A stretch of DNA of 64,000 nucleotides, taken from Symsagittifera roscoffensis. Lineage: Eukaryota > Xenacoelomorpha > Acoela > Convolutidae. A model generated the notes under the pieces. It was not told where the DNA came from and did no database searches. It saw only the letters and a list, made by a program, of their open reading frames with translations. The number at the start of each line of letters is the position of its first letter. Position 1 is the first letter of the stretch. A program made the position numbers and the translations under genes. This document shows, one piece after another, positions 12,901 through 48,464 of the stretch. Where the stretch lies: the NCBI RefSeq assembly GCF_963678635.1, contig NC_087063.1, positions 43,228,759 through 43,292,758 of the forward strand, in the 5' to 3' direction.

Positions 12901-13952
12901 GTCCTCCACCACCTGACAAAACCACTATTATTTACCACAATTTATCCACGCTAGAAAATGATTCAACTTCGCATAAGTTCAACAGCCTTTCATATCATTC
13001 ATCAACCGGCAAATGAGTTCAAAACATTGATATAGCCTTAAAAATATAGCCAACTGATAGTTGGAAAAGAGTAATGAACGCAAGAAACAGAACAAAAATT
13101 TCAACTTTCGAAAATTGAAGAAAAAAGTATGCCCTCAAAGCTCTTCGAGTTTCACGAGTAATTTATGATAAAATTAACCCAATTTGAGAAAACTGAACCA
13201 ACAGGTAAAATTATTATTTTGATAGGAAGTCTGATAATAAAATTCCATTTTCGAAATTAGGAGTCTATCTCAGTTTTCGAAACCTTTACACTTTTGCTGT
13301 TCAATAGTAAATATTGCCTTCCTTTTAACAAACGAAATGAAGTGAACTTAAAAACAAATCAAAGGTCAAACCGCGAAAAAAAATTAAGGTCCATTTTAGG
13401 TACTGGAAATCGGTCACGTTTTTTGCGTCATTTCCTCTTTTGTAGTTGGAGAGCGCAATTTGCCTACCTTAAAGCAAATCAATTAAATTGAATTCAAAAG
13501 TTAACATATACCTAAAGGTATTCATAACTGCATTAGTATGCATGAATGCACTTTCTGTAGTTATTAGAGAATTATAAGATACGAGTTTGAAATATCTTCA
13601 TCGACTCTCAAAATTAGGCAGCAAAAATTGTTTCCGTTAAATGCAAATAAAGTAAATACGATTAATACTACAAGAAGGTAAACGTTGGTGCTCTATCGTT
13701 AGAAACTATCTTTGGATATCAGGTTTGAACCTTGGGTGCTCCCGCATTTCCGCCTAGTGATGTAGGCATGATCCGACCCAAAATGGCCAGTTGGTCCACG
13801 GAGTCCTCAAGAACAGCAGCGAGACAGATGCGCTCCACGGCTGTCAGTTGCAGGTTGTCCATCCCCATTATATTCGAGTCCAGATGAACAAAATCTTCCT
13901 CTTCTGTTAACGCATTGTCAATTATTTGAGAGGTGACTATGTTCTCACCCAT
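874..13952 (-). CDS. IQCG: Dynein regulatory complex subunit 9 (IQCG/DRC9), five 5' exons, 3' end outside window
   Basis: Joined exons 13952-13731, 12912-12819, 4142-3989, 3524-3396 and 955-874 give 681 bases, 227 codons, with matching phase at every junction and AG/GT borders. The family member is a coiled-coil, IQ-motif subunit of the nexin-dynein regulatory complex on axonemal doublets. Evidence for the family: the N-terminal segment AAVLEDSVDQLAILGRIMP resembles the human IQCG segment around SAVLEDTTDQLSILNYIMP; later LTPESLQKIQQDR corresponds to the human LKKIQIDRQF region; and RREIRQLQDQIRNVKREKE matches the coiled coil that follows. The start Met is the only one giving this segment at its expected N-terminal place. 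The C-terminal coiled coil and IQ motif lie left of base 1. Introns 2 (about 8.7 kb) and 4 (about 2.4 kb) are full of repeats. Family assignment was from memory of the human protein, not a search. Confidence 0.87.
1458..1650 (+). repeat. tRNA-derived SINE-like sequence
   Basis: GGCCGTGGCCCAGTGGGTAA looks like a tRNA 5' half with an A box; the T-arm is degenerate. Ends in an A-rich tail near 1635. Not an intact tRNA. Confidence 0.4.
1795..2095 (+). repeat. Family A copy
   Basis: 5' stem CCAACAGAGAGTTGG then AAAAGAGTCAAT; internal hairpin region TTAATATGTATGAATGCA near 2010. Confidence 0.6.
2105..2485 (+). repeat. Family A copy
   Basis: Contains AATTGAGAAAACTGGATCAA, GATAGTGGAGTTTGCCTTC and the 3' end ACTGAACTACGTTCATCGA. 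Confidence 0.65.
2836..3245 (+). repeat. Family B copy (SINE-like)
   Basis: Starts ACAGAGGCGAAGC; tRNA-like module on the minus strand about 3000-2915 (A box TTGCTGAGTGG, B box GGATCGAATCTC); continues AGAGAACAGATCTATGCAA. Confidence 0.65.
3396..3524 (-). CDS. IQCG: IQCG exon 4
   Basis: Acceptor atttgcag, donor gtgaga. Phase 2 in, phase 2 out. Encodes SFMEDVLQQSLAELLNSG and ERNKRNALQKMVK, matching the human RQFFSDVIADTIKEL and ERENKMHFYDIIA stretch in order. Confidence 0.87.
3989..4142 (-). CDS. IQCG: IQCG exon 3
   Basis: Acceptor tgtttcag, donor gtcagt. Phase 1 in, phase 2 out. Encodes NELQDILDELKGS and the conserved LTPESLQKIQQD segment. Confidence 0.87.
4143..5989. other. IQCG intron 2, no recognised feature
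   Basis: AT-rich intron sequence. I see no exon with splice borders, no known repeat family and no RNA gene. Confidence 0.5.
5990..7200 (-). pseudogene. Decayed LINE reverse transcriptase relic
   Basis: Minus strand shows the core order of a reverse transcriptase: DLKKAFDKVNHDI near 6340-6290, RRGVVPDWFLNYLTSREQ near 6265-6212, then YINDMPVRVNHPEAYVFADD near 6117-6060 with FADD at the catalytic box. Frameshifts and stops throughout. It lies within IQCG intron 2. Upstream (6900-7170) the same strand is Lys-rich and may be part of it. Confidence 0.75.
7813..8165 (+). repeat. Family B copy (SINE-like)
   Basis: 5' hairpin GACGAAGCTGGGCTTCGC, AAGCCTCGAATTAGTA, degenerate tRNA-like module, AGAGAACAGATGCTATGAAA, 3' end GACTACACTCGCAAGTG. 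The preceding 150 bases resemble those after the 2836 copy. Confidence 0.65.
8900..9300 (+). repeat. Degenerate tandem duplication, unit about 215 bp
   Basis: AATTGATTGTA(A/G)(A/C)GAAACCTACC through TTTCCGGTCCCC(A/G)ATCAG occurs at about 8906-9110 and 9113-9300, roughly 85 percent alike by eye. Function unknown; in IQCG intron 2. Confidence 0.75.
9840..10500 (-). pseudogene. Decayed LINE reverse transcriptase relic, second lineage
   Basis: Minus strand: CNFRPISLIPT near 10260, LLKKKLCRSFVAFIDKHRIF near 10220-10165, FGFEKNHSCVHTIVSITELM near 10145-10090, ACFVDLKKHLTQSITPFKYR near 10055-9995. Classic reverse transcriptase blocks, broken by stops. Wording differs from the 5990-7200 relic, so probably a separate element. 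Confidence 0.75.
10935..11150. mobile_element. MITE-like element with 8-bp target duplication (216 bp)
   Basis: Perfect 12-bp terminal inverted repeats GGCTCTTTTTCC (10935-10946) and GGAAAAAGAGCC (11139-11150), followed inward by CCCCCCACCT on the left and its G-rich complement on the right (22 Gs at 11116-11137). Flanked by the perfect direct repeat AAAATTTG at 10927-10934 and 11151-11158. An 8-bp target duplication is typical of hAT-superfamily transposons. No coding capacity. Confidence 0.8.
11185..11240 (+). repeat. Family C 3' end fragment
   Basis: AAATTCTAGCACCCGG then CCCTTGCTTATCGCAA, the terminal hairpin half of family C. Confidence 0.5.
11241..12270. other. IQCG intron 2, unassigned
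   Basis: No exon seen. CCCTGATACGAGCA near 11335 recurs near 19635, so part may be an old repeat shared with kinase intron 17. Confidence 0.4.
12290..12770 (+). repeat. Family A copy interrupted by an insertion
   Basis: A-family body up to AACTGGATCAACA (12418), then about 225 bases of other sequence including a family C end (CTCTTGCTTCTCGCAAGGG near 12597), then the A-family 3' part resuming at about 12646 and ending CTTAACTACGTTCATCGAC. Shows C-type sequence arriving after A. Confidence 0.6.
12819..12912 (-). CDS. IQCG: IQCG exon 2
   Basis: Acceptor ttttgtcag, donor gtcagt. Phase 0 in, phase 1 out. Encodes a heptad-like helix (EIVESQKRLENQFEVLN), predicted coiled coil. Confidence 0.85.
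13045..13575 (+). repeat. Family A copy, long form
   Basis: 5' stem CCAACTGATAGTTGG, AGAGTAATGAACGCAAG, AACTGAACCAACAGG, and internal hairpin GTATTCATAACTGCATTAGT near 13519. Confidence 0.7.
13731..13952 (-). CDS. IQCG: IQCG exon 1 (start codon)
   Basis: 74 codons beginning MGENIVTSQ and ending at GAPK before a gttcaa donor, phase 0. Contains the conserved AVLEDSVDQLAIL segment. Confidence 0.85.
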
Positions 13953-14060
13953 AGTTCAATCTGAAAAGTCAATACAGTGGTGCAATTGGACCTAATATTG
14001 CAATTACATACCAAAAAAGTTTCAGATTGAACTCAGATTGTCAGTTCCCTTTGCCCTGTT

Positions 14061-14170
14061 TGTGATAACGCAAGAGCTCCAGGTTGGATGTGATAACGCA
14101 ACCTCTAAGCCTGAAAAGGTGCTTATGGCCTGGATATTCGAATAAAATTTTGTGTGCTCTGTGATAACGC
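14061..14170. promoter_or_regulatory. Triplicated 11-mer TGTGATAACGC upstream of IQCG
   Basis: TGTGATAACGC occurs three times, at 14061-14071, 14089-14099 and 14160-14170, in the same orientation, 110-220 bases upstream of the IQCG start codon. Perfect 11-mers this close together are unlikely by chance in AT-rich DNA. The reverse strand reads GCGTTATCACA. I infer a promoter-proximal factor site for this ciliary gene; a decayed local repeat is the alternative. Confidence 0.4.
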
Positions 14171-14449
14171 GGAGTTAACACTAAAAATAAGTTTTGTTTT
14201 TTATCTTGAAATTAATGTTTACCTAAATTTCAATTTTTTTATACTTGGAGATAAATGAGATAACCTTGAGTCTCTACAGCAAAGTAGTGCAATTGAAAAC
14301 ACGGCAAATCATGATTTTTCTTTTTTTCATAAACATCAAAATTAGGATTAATGTTTACATACAAAATGAGCGAATAAAACAAAGGGAAATAGAAGGAAAA
14401 CTTTCAGGCCAACTGAGGGAGTTCGTGATTTTTTGATCATCTTTCTTTA

Positions 14450-17090
14450 GTTTTTTTTTCTATCTCAGATCAAGAGAGACATACAAAGCAGTATATCATG
14501 AATACCACTGAGCAAATTCTTTCGCAAAAAATTAGATCGTTATTGAAAAACAGACGAATTTCAAGTTAGCCTAACTCAAATAAATTATTGCGCTTTATGT
14601 TGCACCGAAACCTGGCTTTAACCAAACCAAAACTTCAAAATTTTAAGAAAGTGATGAGATGAGTATCAACCTCTCATTGAAAGTTCTCGCAAGCGTGGGG
14701 GAGGAGGAGTATGCTTATATATAAAAGTTGGTTATATATGGAAACAATCTATTCCAACAAAATGTAAAACAAGCAACCAGAGAAACTAACAGCAGTAAAC
14801 GTGTAAGATGTTTTTTTTTCAATGTAAAAAAAATCAGCAACCATCTTCGAAAACATTTGTACCTGATCATTTTGGGGTGATTTTAAACGCAACATCAAAA
14901 ACATGCATAAATGAACCTTTTATTTCCGAAACCCGACCATGGTACAAACTTGAATCTGAATCTTTTCTGAAAGAACTAAAAGAATCTCTATACGACAATT
15001 TATTCGATGTTGAAACAAAAATTAATCAATGAATTGCGATGAACTTTTTTTTATTGTTGAACGAAGCCCAGAATTAACATTGAATCATTTTTACCAGAAA
15101 AACAATCAATTAGAAAAACCTCCAAGCACTGGGTAGGTAATGAAATGGAAAATGCAGCATCAAAATAACATCGGTTTAGGAAAACTTTTTTAGAAATTGG
15201 AACCACAGGCCAGAAGTAAACTTGAATCTCAAAGCAAATTAGTTCGTAAAATGCTGAGTGAGACAAAAACAGCATTTCATCAAAAACAAATTACATTCGG
15301 AATCCAATAACAACAGCAGAGACTTCTCCGTCTGTATAACGATCCAACATGTGCTACCAAAGACAACGACAAGGAAGAAAAAAAAACAATTGTTGATGAA
15401 TTTAACGACTTTTTTTTTACAAATGTTGGAGAGAAATTGGCCAGGAAATTTAATTCTTTAAAATAATTAAGAGTCAGAAAGCAAATTAACTCAATGTCGT
15501 TAGCAGACATAACGCAGTGAAACAACAAGTATAATCGAATCGATAAAAACCAAGTTTAGTTTAGATACAAATGGACTTAATTAAAATTACTTGAAAAAAA
15601 TGTGTCCAGTTTTGACAAAACTTTTTCAAAAATTTTTGGAGAGACAAGTTTTTTCCAGATAGTTTCAAAATTGATAAAATTAAACCTCTCTTCAAAGAAG
15701 GCAATGATCTAAACACATCAAACTACAGGCCAATTTCTCTTTTACCAGTTTTTGGTAAAATTTTGGAGCGGTTCATTTATAACAGAATGAAACAATGTCT
15801 GACTAAGTATCAATTAATACAAAATTGTTAGTTTGGATTCAGATCAAAAAGGAGTGAAATTGATTCTCCGATAACCATAATAGAAGAAGTGCGTCAAGAT
15901 TGGAACTCTAAGACCACGAAGACACAGTGCACATTCATTGATCTTAAAAGGCCTTTGATACAGTTGACCACATGCATTTACTTGAGAAATATGACGCATA
16001 TCGCTTTCGAAGACCTGTTTTACACCTTCTGAAATCCGATTAATAAAAACCGACAACAATACGTTGCCCGTAAAACCTAACGCTCTCAAAATAAAATGTG
16101 AATTATTGAGTACCACGGATCCATACTAGGCCCGCTTCTTTTCATCATTTATATAATTGATATTGAACTAATTGAAAATAGTGAAAGTAACATGATTTTA
16201 TATGCAGACGATACTGTAATAAAAACAACAGCGAGAAACAGTGAGTTAACCGGCAAACACTAGGAAGCGTTGGACAAAACATCAAGTAGGTTAGAAAAAA
16301 AAACAAGCTGACCTTAAATGAAGATAAAACAAAAACAATGATACTATAAAAGAAGAGCAGCAGAAAATCATAAGTAAAAAATAATGAAATAACTGTTGAA
16401 GAGAAATAATCATTCCGTTATTTAAATGTTTATATTAACTCTAAGCTTTCCTTTATTGATCATATTACAAAAATGGAAAATAATTTGTCGAGGTTTTGAG
16501 GTATGTATTACAGGTTGAGAAAAGTTTTAGAAAAAGATCAACTACTGAAAGCATATAACGCTTATGTGAAACCCATTTTACAGTACAGGGTTTTGGCTCA
16601 TGCGTCAACAGACAAAACTAAAGTAGAAACAATTGATCTCAAAATCAAACGCCTTTTGAAAATTATTTGTTTTAAGAGAAGAAATGAGAGCGTAAAAAAA
16701 TGAGACAAAAACGAAAAATATACTTCCTAAAGGAATAAAATATCTATGAATTATTAAAGTTACTATGTAAGGTTGTGAGAAAAGAGTGCAGATCTGCCAT
16801 AATCCAGAAAACTGTAACTGAGAAAAATGTTGAATACAATTTTGAATAAGAGTTTCAGCTAGGCAGATACCTGTGCATTGAAAGGGTAATAAAACAACTT
16901 CGATAAATGTTAGAAAACTTTTCAACTTTGTTCTAAATACTACCCAGATTTTGTAACCTGGGTTCAGAGCTGCACAGAATATCAATAACAAATCTTCAAT
17001 CATGAGTTTTTGGACAATTTTATTCAAGGAAATCACAACTGGTTTAACTAACTTTTGAGTAGAAATAATATTTAAAAAGAATTTTGCTGT
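14450..17090 (+). pseudogene. Decayed LINE (endonuclease plus reverse transcriptase)
   Basis: Plus-strand remains of one non-LTR retrotransposon inside the gap between the kinase and IQCG genes. In order: endonuclease-like ALCCTETWL near 14590 and GGGVCLYIKVGYIW near 14695-14745; a linker with EFNDFFFTNVGEKLA near 15395-15440; reverse transcriptase with NYRPISLLPVFGKILERFIY near 15720-15780, FGFRSKRS near 15834-15857, GSILGPLLFIIYI near 16120, and the catalytic YADDT near 16202. Frames shift and stops interrupt it many times, so it is dead. Family resembles jockey/CR1-type elements; the exact clade was not determined. Confidence 0.85.
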
Positions 17091-17099
17091 CAAGGGTAG

Positions 17100-18056
17100 G
17101 TATACTGCAGAAATTTTCCTTTTTTCTGGTTCAAAAATTTTTTCCTCTTTAAATCATTAAAACTTTTTTTTTGATTTCTTGATTAACTATCGATATTAAA
17201 AAATAACAGAAGTCATAGCAAGATCAGAGGCGCCTGAAAACGGGCTGCATAGTTCCACGGCGTTTTCGCAATGAGATTTTAATTGGTTTCACATGTAGTA
17301 AATTTTACAGTGAATGGAATCTACATTGCAAACAATTTAATATTACTACCATTTCTTTAAACAACATTATTTTTATATGGTAGTACTTTAACCTATTTAC
17401 TATGACGGGAGCATCTGCAGACGCTCATTCTTGCTTTTAAACACTTCCTGCGTTTCAATAATAAAGTTCAAAATGCCGTGGCCTTTTTGGGAATTTAGAT
17501 ATTTGAACAGCAGCAATCGCCCTTTTGGTTTGCACTCTCCATCAAAGATATCAAGAATTTATTTCAGCCCTTGAAACCATTTGAGATCCCCTTCGGCTCA
17601 AAATAAATTTTTAGAGGACTGAAACACTACTAGGGCAAAAGGTGTTTCACCCCCCTCCCCCTCCCTAAATTTGCTACTGATTGAAAAGAAAACAGTTTAT
17701 AAAATTTTCTATGTTTTTTTTGCAAATGAATAGAACACTAACTTATTGATAAATTAAATGAATCATTTCATATTTCGGTTTCTTACATTCTTTTCCCACG
17801 TCAGTTCACATGCTTCGATCATCTCAAACTATTGTTAACAAAACTATTGCTGAAACTATTGTTGATATCTCAAACTATTGTTGATTTTAGATGCATGCTT
17901 TTAATTTAATTTTGAAGCTTATCATACGGATATGAATGGGTACAATTTGTAACAGTGTGAATTTATTAGGTATGAAAAGAGTAGAAACCGATATATTACA
18001 TCACTTCTTCCAAACGTGCCGCCGATATGTAGACTAAAATTGTGACATTGATTTGG
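17100..18056. other. Gap downstream of the kinase gene
   Basis: Intergenic. Contains a CAAACTATTGTT microsatellite-like run at 17825-17890 and a C-rich tract near 17648-17665. No gene seen. Confidence 0.45.
17962..17967 (-). terminator. Candidate poly(A) signal of the AAK1-like gene
   Basis: AATAAA on the minus strand 90 bases downstream of the kinase stop codon. Canonical hexamer, but common in AT-rich DNA. Confidence 0.4.
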
Positions 18057-43168
<25,112 letters not shown>

Positions 43169-44231
43169 TCTTCTTCCAAATTGAAGGCTTATCGTCTCTC
43201 AAATTCAACACAGACGAAAAATGTTACGCTTTAGTTTTAACACTGATAACTCCCTTCTGCGTTTGCACACGACAGACAGCCGCAGAAACGTTGATTTTTC
43301 ACCGATGACTAAAAGTTGGCATTGCAAATATTATCTGAAAAAGCAAAGAAAATATCGAAATGGAGATGCAATAAACTCAATGCTTTCTTTTTTATAAAAG
43401 CGACAACCTAACCGATTTTGCTTAAGAAATTGCTAAAAAGAAATAAAATAAATCATCGCGACCTATTTAGAGTCTGAAAAACGTTCGACTCTCAAAAATG
43501 ACCCGATCATTAAAAGCAAAGCTTTCTTCAAAAATTGGAGCAAAATGACACTTAGCGGATGAAACGAACCGAGAATGCCTCCGCTCAGTCGTATTGCACT
43601 TATGAGACCAATTAGCACGCGTCAATTCGAAATGATTTTTGAGCCGGATTATTCCGCACGCGTGCATATAGTAAACTCTCAAAACCACGCAATAATTAGC
43701 CCAAGTTGACCGGAATAGCACGTTTAAGACTTCATAACCTAACAAAACAGATAGCAGGAGGAATGGTTAGAAGCTAACCAAATTTGAACTAAATTGGTAA
43801 AAAACTAACCAATAGACAACACTCTCTGATGACATTTTACCTTAAGCTGTTTGGATTTGAATTTCGATAATCTTTTTCAAAAGAGACGCATCAAAAATTC
43901 ACACCACTTGCGCTAGCACAAAAAATTGCAGCATAAGCTAGCAGACAAAAATCCACTAGATCAAAAACAGAAATACAAAAAACAATAAAAATTGATCTAG
44001 AATGATGATCATTTCCAGCAAAATGCATTTGGAAAAAGAGTCTTCAGCGTTAAATGAGTAATCGGAGCGTATAAGTCAAAACTATTTAGTCCAGATGAAG
44101 CTTCTGAGCGAAAAAAGGAAGATACAAAAAAAATCAGATTTAGAAAATTGCAGGAATAAATCAAAAACAATGGATTCGCACCACTTGCGATACAACACAA
44201 ACATAACAAGACAAAATAACAGACATAATAT

Positions 44232-44710
44232 CAGAACATAGCCAATCGAAGATTGGAAAAGAGTAATGAAAGCAAATAGACAAAAAAAACACTGACTTTG
44301 TTGAAATCTCAACTTAAGAATTTCAAAGAAAAAAATAGATGCCCTGTAAGCTCATTGAATTTCTAGAACAAATTATGATTGGCGCTTTTTTGATAACATT
44401 AATTCAACTTGCGAAAACTGGATCAACAGGTTAAAAATCGTAAAATTAAATTCCACTTTCGAAACTAGAAATCGTTCACGTTTTTTCGCGCTATTTCGAC
44501 GTTCGCATTTGGAGAGAGCTATTTACATCACTTTTAGCAGATGAATTTCAATTGAACTCAAAAATGCATATATAACTAAGTGCATTCATAAATGCTGCAA
44601 TATGTATGCTTGCACATCTTTAGTTATTAGAGACTTTTAAGACTTTTCCTGAAACAAAATCAGCAATACCTATATAAAAGTCTTCACTACGTTCATTGCT
44701 CTTAATTAAA
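44232..44710 (+). repeat. Family A copy, nearly full length
   Basis: 5' stem CCAATCGAAGATTGG, AGAGTAATGAAAGCAAATAG, AAAATAGATGCCCTGTAAGC, internal GTGCATTCATAAATGC, 3' AAAAGTCTTCACTACGTTCA. Intergenic. Confidence 0.75.
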
Positions 44711-45299
44711 TTCGCTAAAATTTTATAAAAATTTGTTTGAATAAATCGAGAAAAGCTAGATCAACCAAAAATTTCATATTTTTCCCAAATCTGAAGAATA
44801 AAGGTCACTTTATAAAAATGTCAAATAAGAAAATTGAAAAGCAACTTTGCATCAAAAGAAACCTTATGAAGCGGTAACAAACCTACATTTCTTGAGCAGA
44901 CAATCTTCATTTTTTGAGCAGAGTAGAGGGAAAAAAGAAAAACAACCTAACCTAACTTAACCTTACCAGAATTGGTAATACTGAAACAAACATTTAAAAT
45001 ATGCACAGAACGGGTAATTTAAACGCAAAAATGCACAAAATATGTCAGTTGATTGACGAAAACACAGATTTGAGAAAATGATGCAGTTATTTTTTGGCCA
45101 AATTGTTTGTAGGACAAGTTGGTTACAGGACAAACTGTTTACAAGAAAAAAATAAGAATTGATAACATCTACCTAATCAACGATAACAATCACAAGCGAA
45201 AAAATTTTGTGTAAGTTAAGTCGAAGTAAAAAAAAACTTTTTTATTATCGAAAGTTTATTATTATAGAAAGTTTATTATTATCTGTCGACGCAAAAAAA

Positions 45300-45520
45300 A
45301 CTCGAGGATGTAAAAAATATTAGCACACAAATAAATAAGCTGAAAAATTTTTTGAACGGAATATTTCGTTTAAAAAAAGATCCTGGCTCAATTTGAACCT
45401 AAGACCTTGGCCGGCCCAGACCCATTCGTTTGCTCTTGACCAAATGTATCGGAGAAGCTGAGAAAATTGAACTTAATATGAAGAGTTCACATGATTCAAC
45501 TGATTTTGTTACTTAAGTTG
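45300..45520 (+). repeat. Family C copy, tRNA-like part
   Basis: GAACGGAATATTTCGTTT, then the complement of a tRNA-like module (GAACCTAAGACCTTGGCCGG, CATTCGTTTGCTCTTGACCA). Confidence 0.55.
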
Positions 45521-46185
45521 CGAACCAGAATAAGAAGATCTATACTACTATTTGAGAAAATTGATTAATTTGGAGAAAACTGGCCAACTGGTCAAACTTA
45601 ATGGTTATGCTGCGAAACTTAAAAATCCACTTTTTAAAGTTAAAACTCATCATAATAATCAGACAATTGAAAAAAGTTAACAGAGGCGAATCTTCCAAGT
45701 TATCAATTCGACTGCCCTACACAACTGCGCTACTGGTGCTTAAAAAACACTAACTACTACTTATTCGGAGATAACATGCTATTAAGCTACCAATACTATG
45801 CAACAAAAGCGCCACTATAATGAGCTCATTTATGTGCCAGTTTGGTTGGAAAAGTGTTTTCCGCAAAAAAAAACACAAATCTAGCTCGCATCTGTAATGA
45901 GATCTAACCAAATTTATCTCCGTTTAAAAAAATCCAATTTTTAAATTCAGAGAAAAAAAATCATCACTTTAAACCTCAATTTTAAAAAACTTCCAAAAAC
46001 AAAATAGCTAGATAATTATCAGGAACCATTGCTCATTACTTTCCTGTAAAACTATAGGCATAGCATGCTTACTGACAGCAGAGCATAAAAGCATTTTATT
46101 AAAATCAGCAACCAATTTTCCACCTCTTTGTACAAAGTCAATTAAAATATTACACGAAACTAATTCACTTAAATACAAAAAAAAC

Positions 46186-46660
46186 ATAGCCAACTGAAAG
46201 TTGAAAAAGAGAAATGAACACAAGTAAACAAACAAAAAACACTGTTGAAAAAAATCTCAATATTCGAATTTCACAGAAAAAAATAGATGCCCTATAAGCT
46301 CATTGAATTACTAGAACAATTTATGATTGGCGCTTTTTTAATAACATAAATCCAACTTGCGAAAATTGGATCAATAGGTAAAAATTTTATTCCATTGGAA
46401 AACTAAAAATTAAATTCCACTTTAGAAACTAGAAATCGTTCGTATTTGGAGAGTGCTATTTATGTAACTTTCAGCAGATGAATTTCAAATGAGCTCCAAA
46501 AAATGCTTATATACCTATGTGCATTCATAAATGTACTAATATGTAAGAATGCACATCTGTAGATATAAGAGCATTTTAAGATTTTTCCTGAAAAAAAAAC
46601 AAACAAAAAAACAAGTAACTATATAAGAGTCTTAACTACGTTCCTTACTCTTAATTATGC
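46186..46660 (+). repeat. Family A copy, nearly full length
   Basis: CCAACTGAAAGTTGA, AAAATAGATGCCCTATAAGC, GTGCATTCATAAATGTACTA, AAGAGTCTTAACTACGTTCC. A family B copy starts about 15 bases later. Confidence 0.75.
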
Positions 46661-46676
46661 TGGAACCAACTATTTC

Positions 46677-47050
46677 TACAGAGACGAAGCTGTTCTTCGC
46701 AAACACTGGCGAGAACAAAAAGCAGCTCTATTAAGTGCAATAACAAAAAGTAGAAATAAGCCTCGATTTAATAAAATTTCGGCTACGTGTCGGATTCGAT
46801 CCTTCGACCTGCAGAAATAAAAAGAATATGAGTCTCACGCACTGACCACTCAGTCACGGACGCTTAAAAAAACATAACACTAGTCACAAATAAAGCAGAG
46901 AACAGATGCTATGCAATTTCCAATGCTACAGATAGTTATTATAGCTTAAGTGAAATAAATGACCACTTTTATTAACGAGTCAGGTTTTAAAAAAAGGTTG
47001 GTACAAACACAATAACGCTCGCATCGCAAGCTCGTAGTGTAAAAACAAAA
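46677..47050 (+). repeat. Family B copy, nearly full length
   Basis: ACAGAGACGAAGCTGTTCTTCGC, AAGCCTCGATTTAATAA, tRNA-like module on the minus strand (B box GGATCGAATCCG near 46803-46792), AGAGAACAGATGCTATGCAA, 3' end ACGCTCGCATCGCAAGCTCG. Confidence 0.75.
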
Positions 47051-47157
47051 CCGTCCTTGAGCCAAAAACACACGATTAACTCCGAAGACGTTATAACAGT
47101 TAAGAAGTTTAACAATTAGTTGTGGTAGTATTAGAAACCAAGCTCCGACAAAAATAA

Positions 47158-47420
47158 CACAGAGGCGAAGCTGCGCTTCGCAAACACTTCTGAGAACACG
47201 ACCAAAAAGCAGCTCTATCAAGTGACCAAGAAAAATTAGAAATAAGCCTCGAATTTGTAAAAAAAAAAATCGGCTAGGTGTAGGATTCAAATCTGCGACC
47301 TACTGTGCAATCGAGAGATTTTGAGTCTCACGGACTATCCAAATACGAATAAAGCAGCTAAATATGCTAATAAATTGCCAATTTGATACAGCAAAAGTAG
47401 CATCGATTACAAAAAGATAC
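47158..47420 (+). repeat. Family B copy, 5' part
   Basis: ACAGAGGCGAAGCTGCGCTTCGC carries a perfect GCGAAG/CTTCGC stem. tRNA-like module close to that of the 26447 copy (ATTTTGAGTCTCACGGACTA). Confidence 0.75.
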
Positions 47421-47619
47421 AATTTTGCATGTTATAAATTGCAAATCATAAAGCCACATTATGTATAAATTATGCATTTCAAAAAATTGCGTTAGAAAAT
47501 TTCAGAAACCGAGAATTTATTATTGTTGTTCTTTGAAAAAAATAGCGTTTTTTTCGGTTCACTTGATGAATTAAAAAGGAATCAACTGTATTCGAATGTC
47601 AAAGCACATTCGATGGAGC

Positions 47620-47705
47620 AAATATAGTAGTCGCAACAATATTTGCGACTTAGGTTGGAAAAAAAAGAAAGTTCGTACTATAACACATTACTTCGCAAGT
47701 GTAAT
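47620..47705 (+). repeat. Family B 3' end
   Basis: TTTGCGACTTAGGTTGGAAA, GTTCGTACTATAACACATTA, CTTCGCAAGTGTAA. Confidence 0.6.
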
Positions 47706-48177
47706 AATTACAAAAAAGTAAAAAAAAAAATAATTACAATAAAGTAAATTCAAGACTATTTCGTGGAAATTATGTTACAGAAAATACCTTGAATAAATTA
47801 AAGTCTAGCTAAGCACCTTCAAAATCGTTGATAAACATTAAACTACATTGGTAAAATGATCATGAAGCATTAAATTACAGTTTTATCAGATAGAATCAAG
47901 AAGGGCGATGAATATACTTGACCTAACCATACGTGAGCTGGTCAAAATTAAGGACATCAGAAAAAAATCAAGAAGTGTTTATCCTAGATTCAATTGAATA
48001 TTACGGTCAAAGAACGCTCACTTTGAAATGCTCTGCAAAATTTTGATCTATACCGCTGTTAATTTACAATTCAGCTAAAAACTAATTACAGCAAAATAGA
48101 TATTTTTAAATTTTAGATTGAAACAAGAAATGGAAAAATATCTTAATCTTTTTAACTCATAACACACCCTTCACTTG

Positions 48178-48464
48178 CTACTCTGTCTGAGGAGCAACAA
48201 GCGTCTTGGATCGATCCTTGATTGGGACTTTGGAGTTGAAGAACTGGAAGACTTCACTGAACTGACTAATACTGGCCAGAAATTGGTTGAACTCGATTCG
48301 CCAGTCCACGTCAAACACACCTGGATCCATGCCCATGTTGGGCACCTCTGACAGATCTCCAATTGGACCAGCAGGATTAGTTATGGAGTTGGAAGCTTGC
48401 ATTGATTCAGCTCGTATTTTGCCCTTTTTGACGTCTCCCATTCTCAATAAATTCGACCCAATAG
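48178..48464 (-). CDS. TBC1D9: TBC1D9-like last exon (stop codon)
   Basis: Acceptor gttttag, TAG at 48178-48180. Encodes [15 protein letters not shown] and [20 protein letters not shown], the family C-terminal segment (DWAITFEQFLASLL in human). Confidence 0.92.

Noticed and set aside
16605..17093. 162-codon minus-strand open frame
   Set aside because: Antisense to the LINE relic, hydrophobic low-complexity text from AT-rich DNA, no splice or family support.
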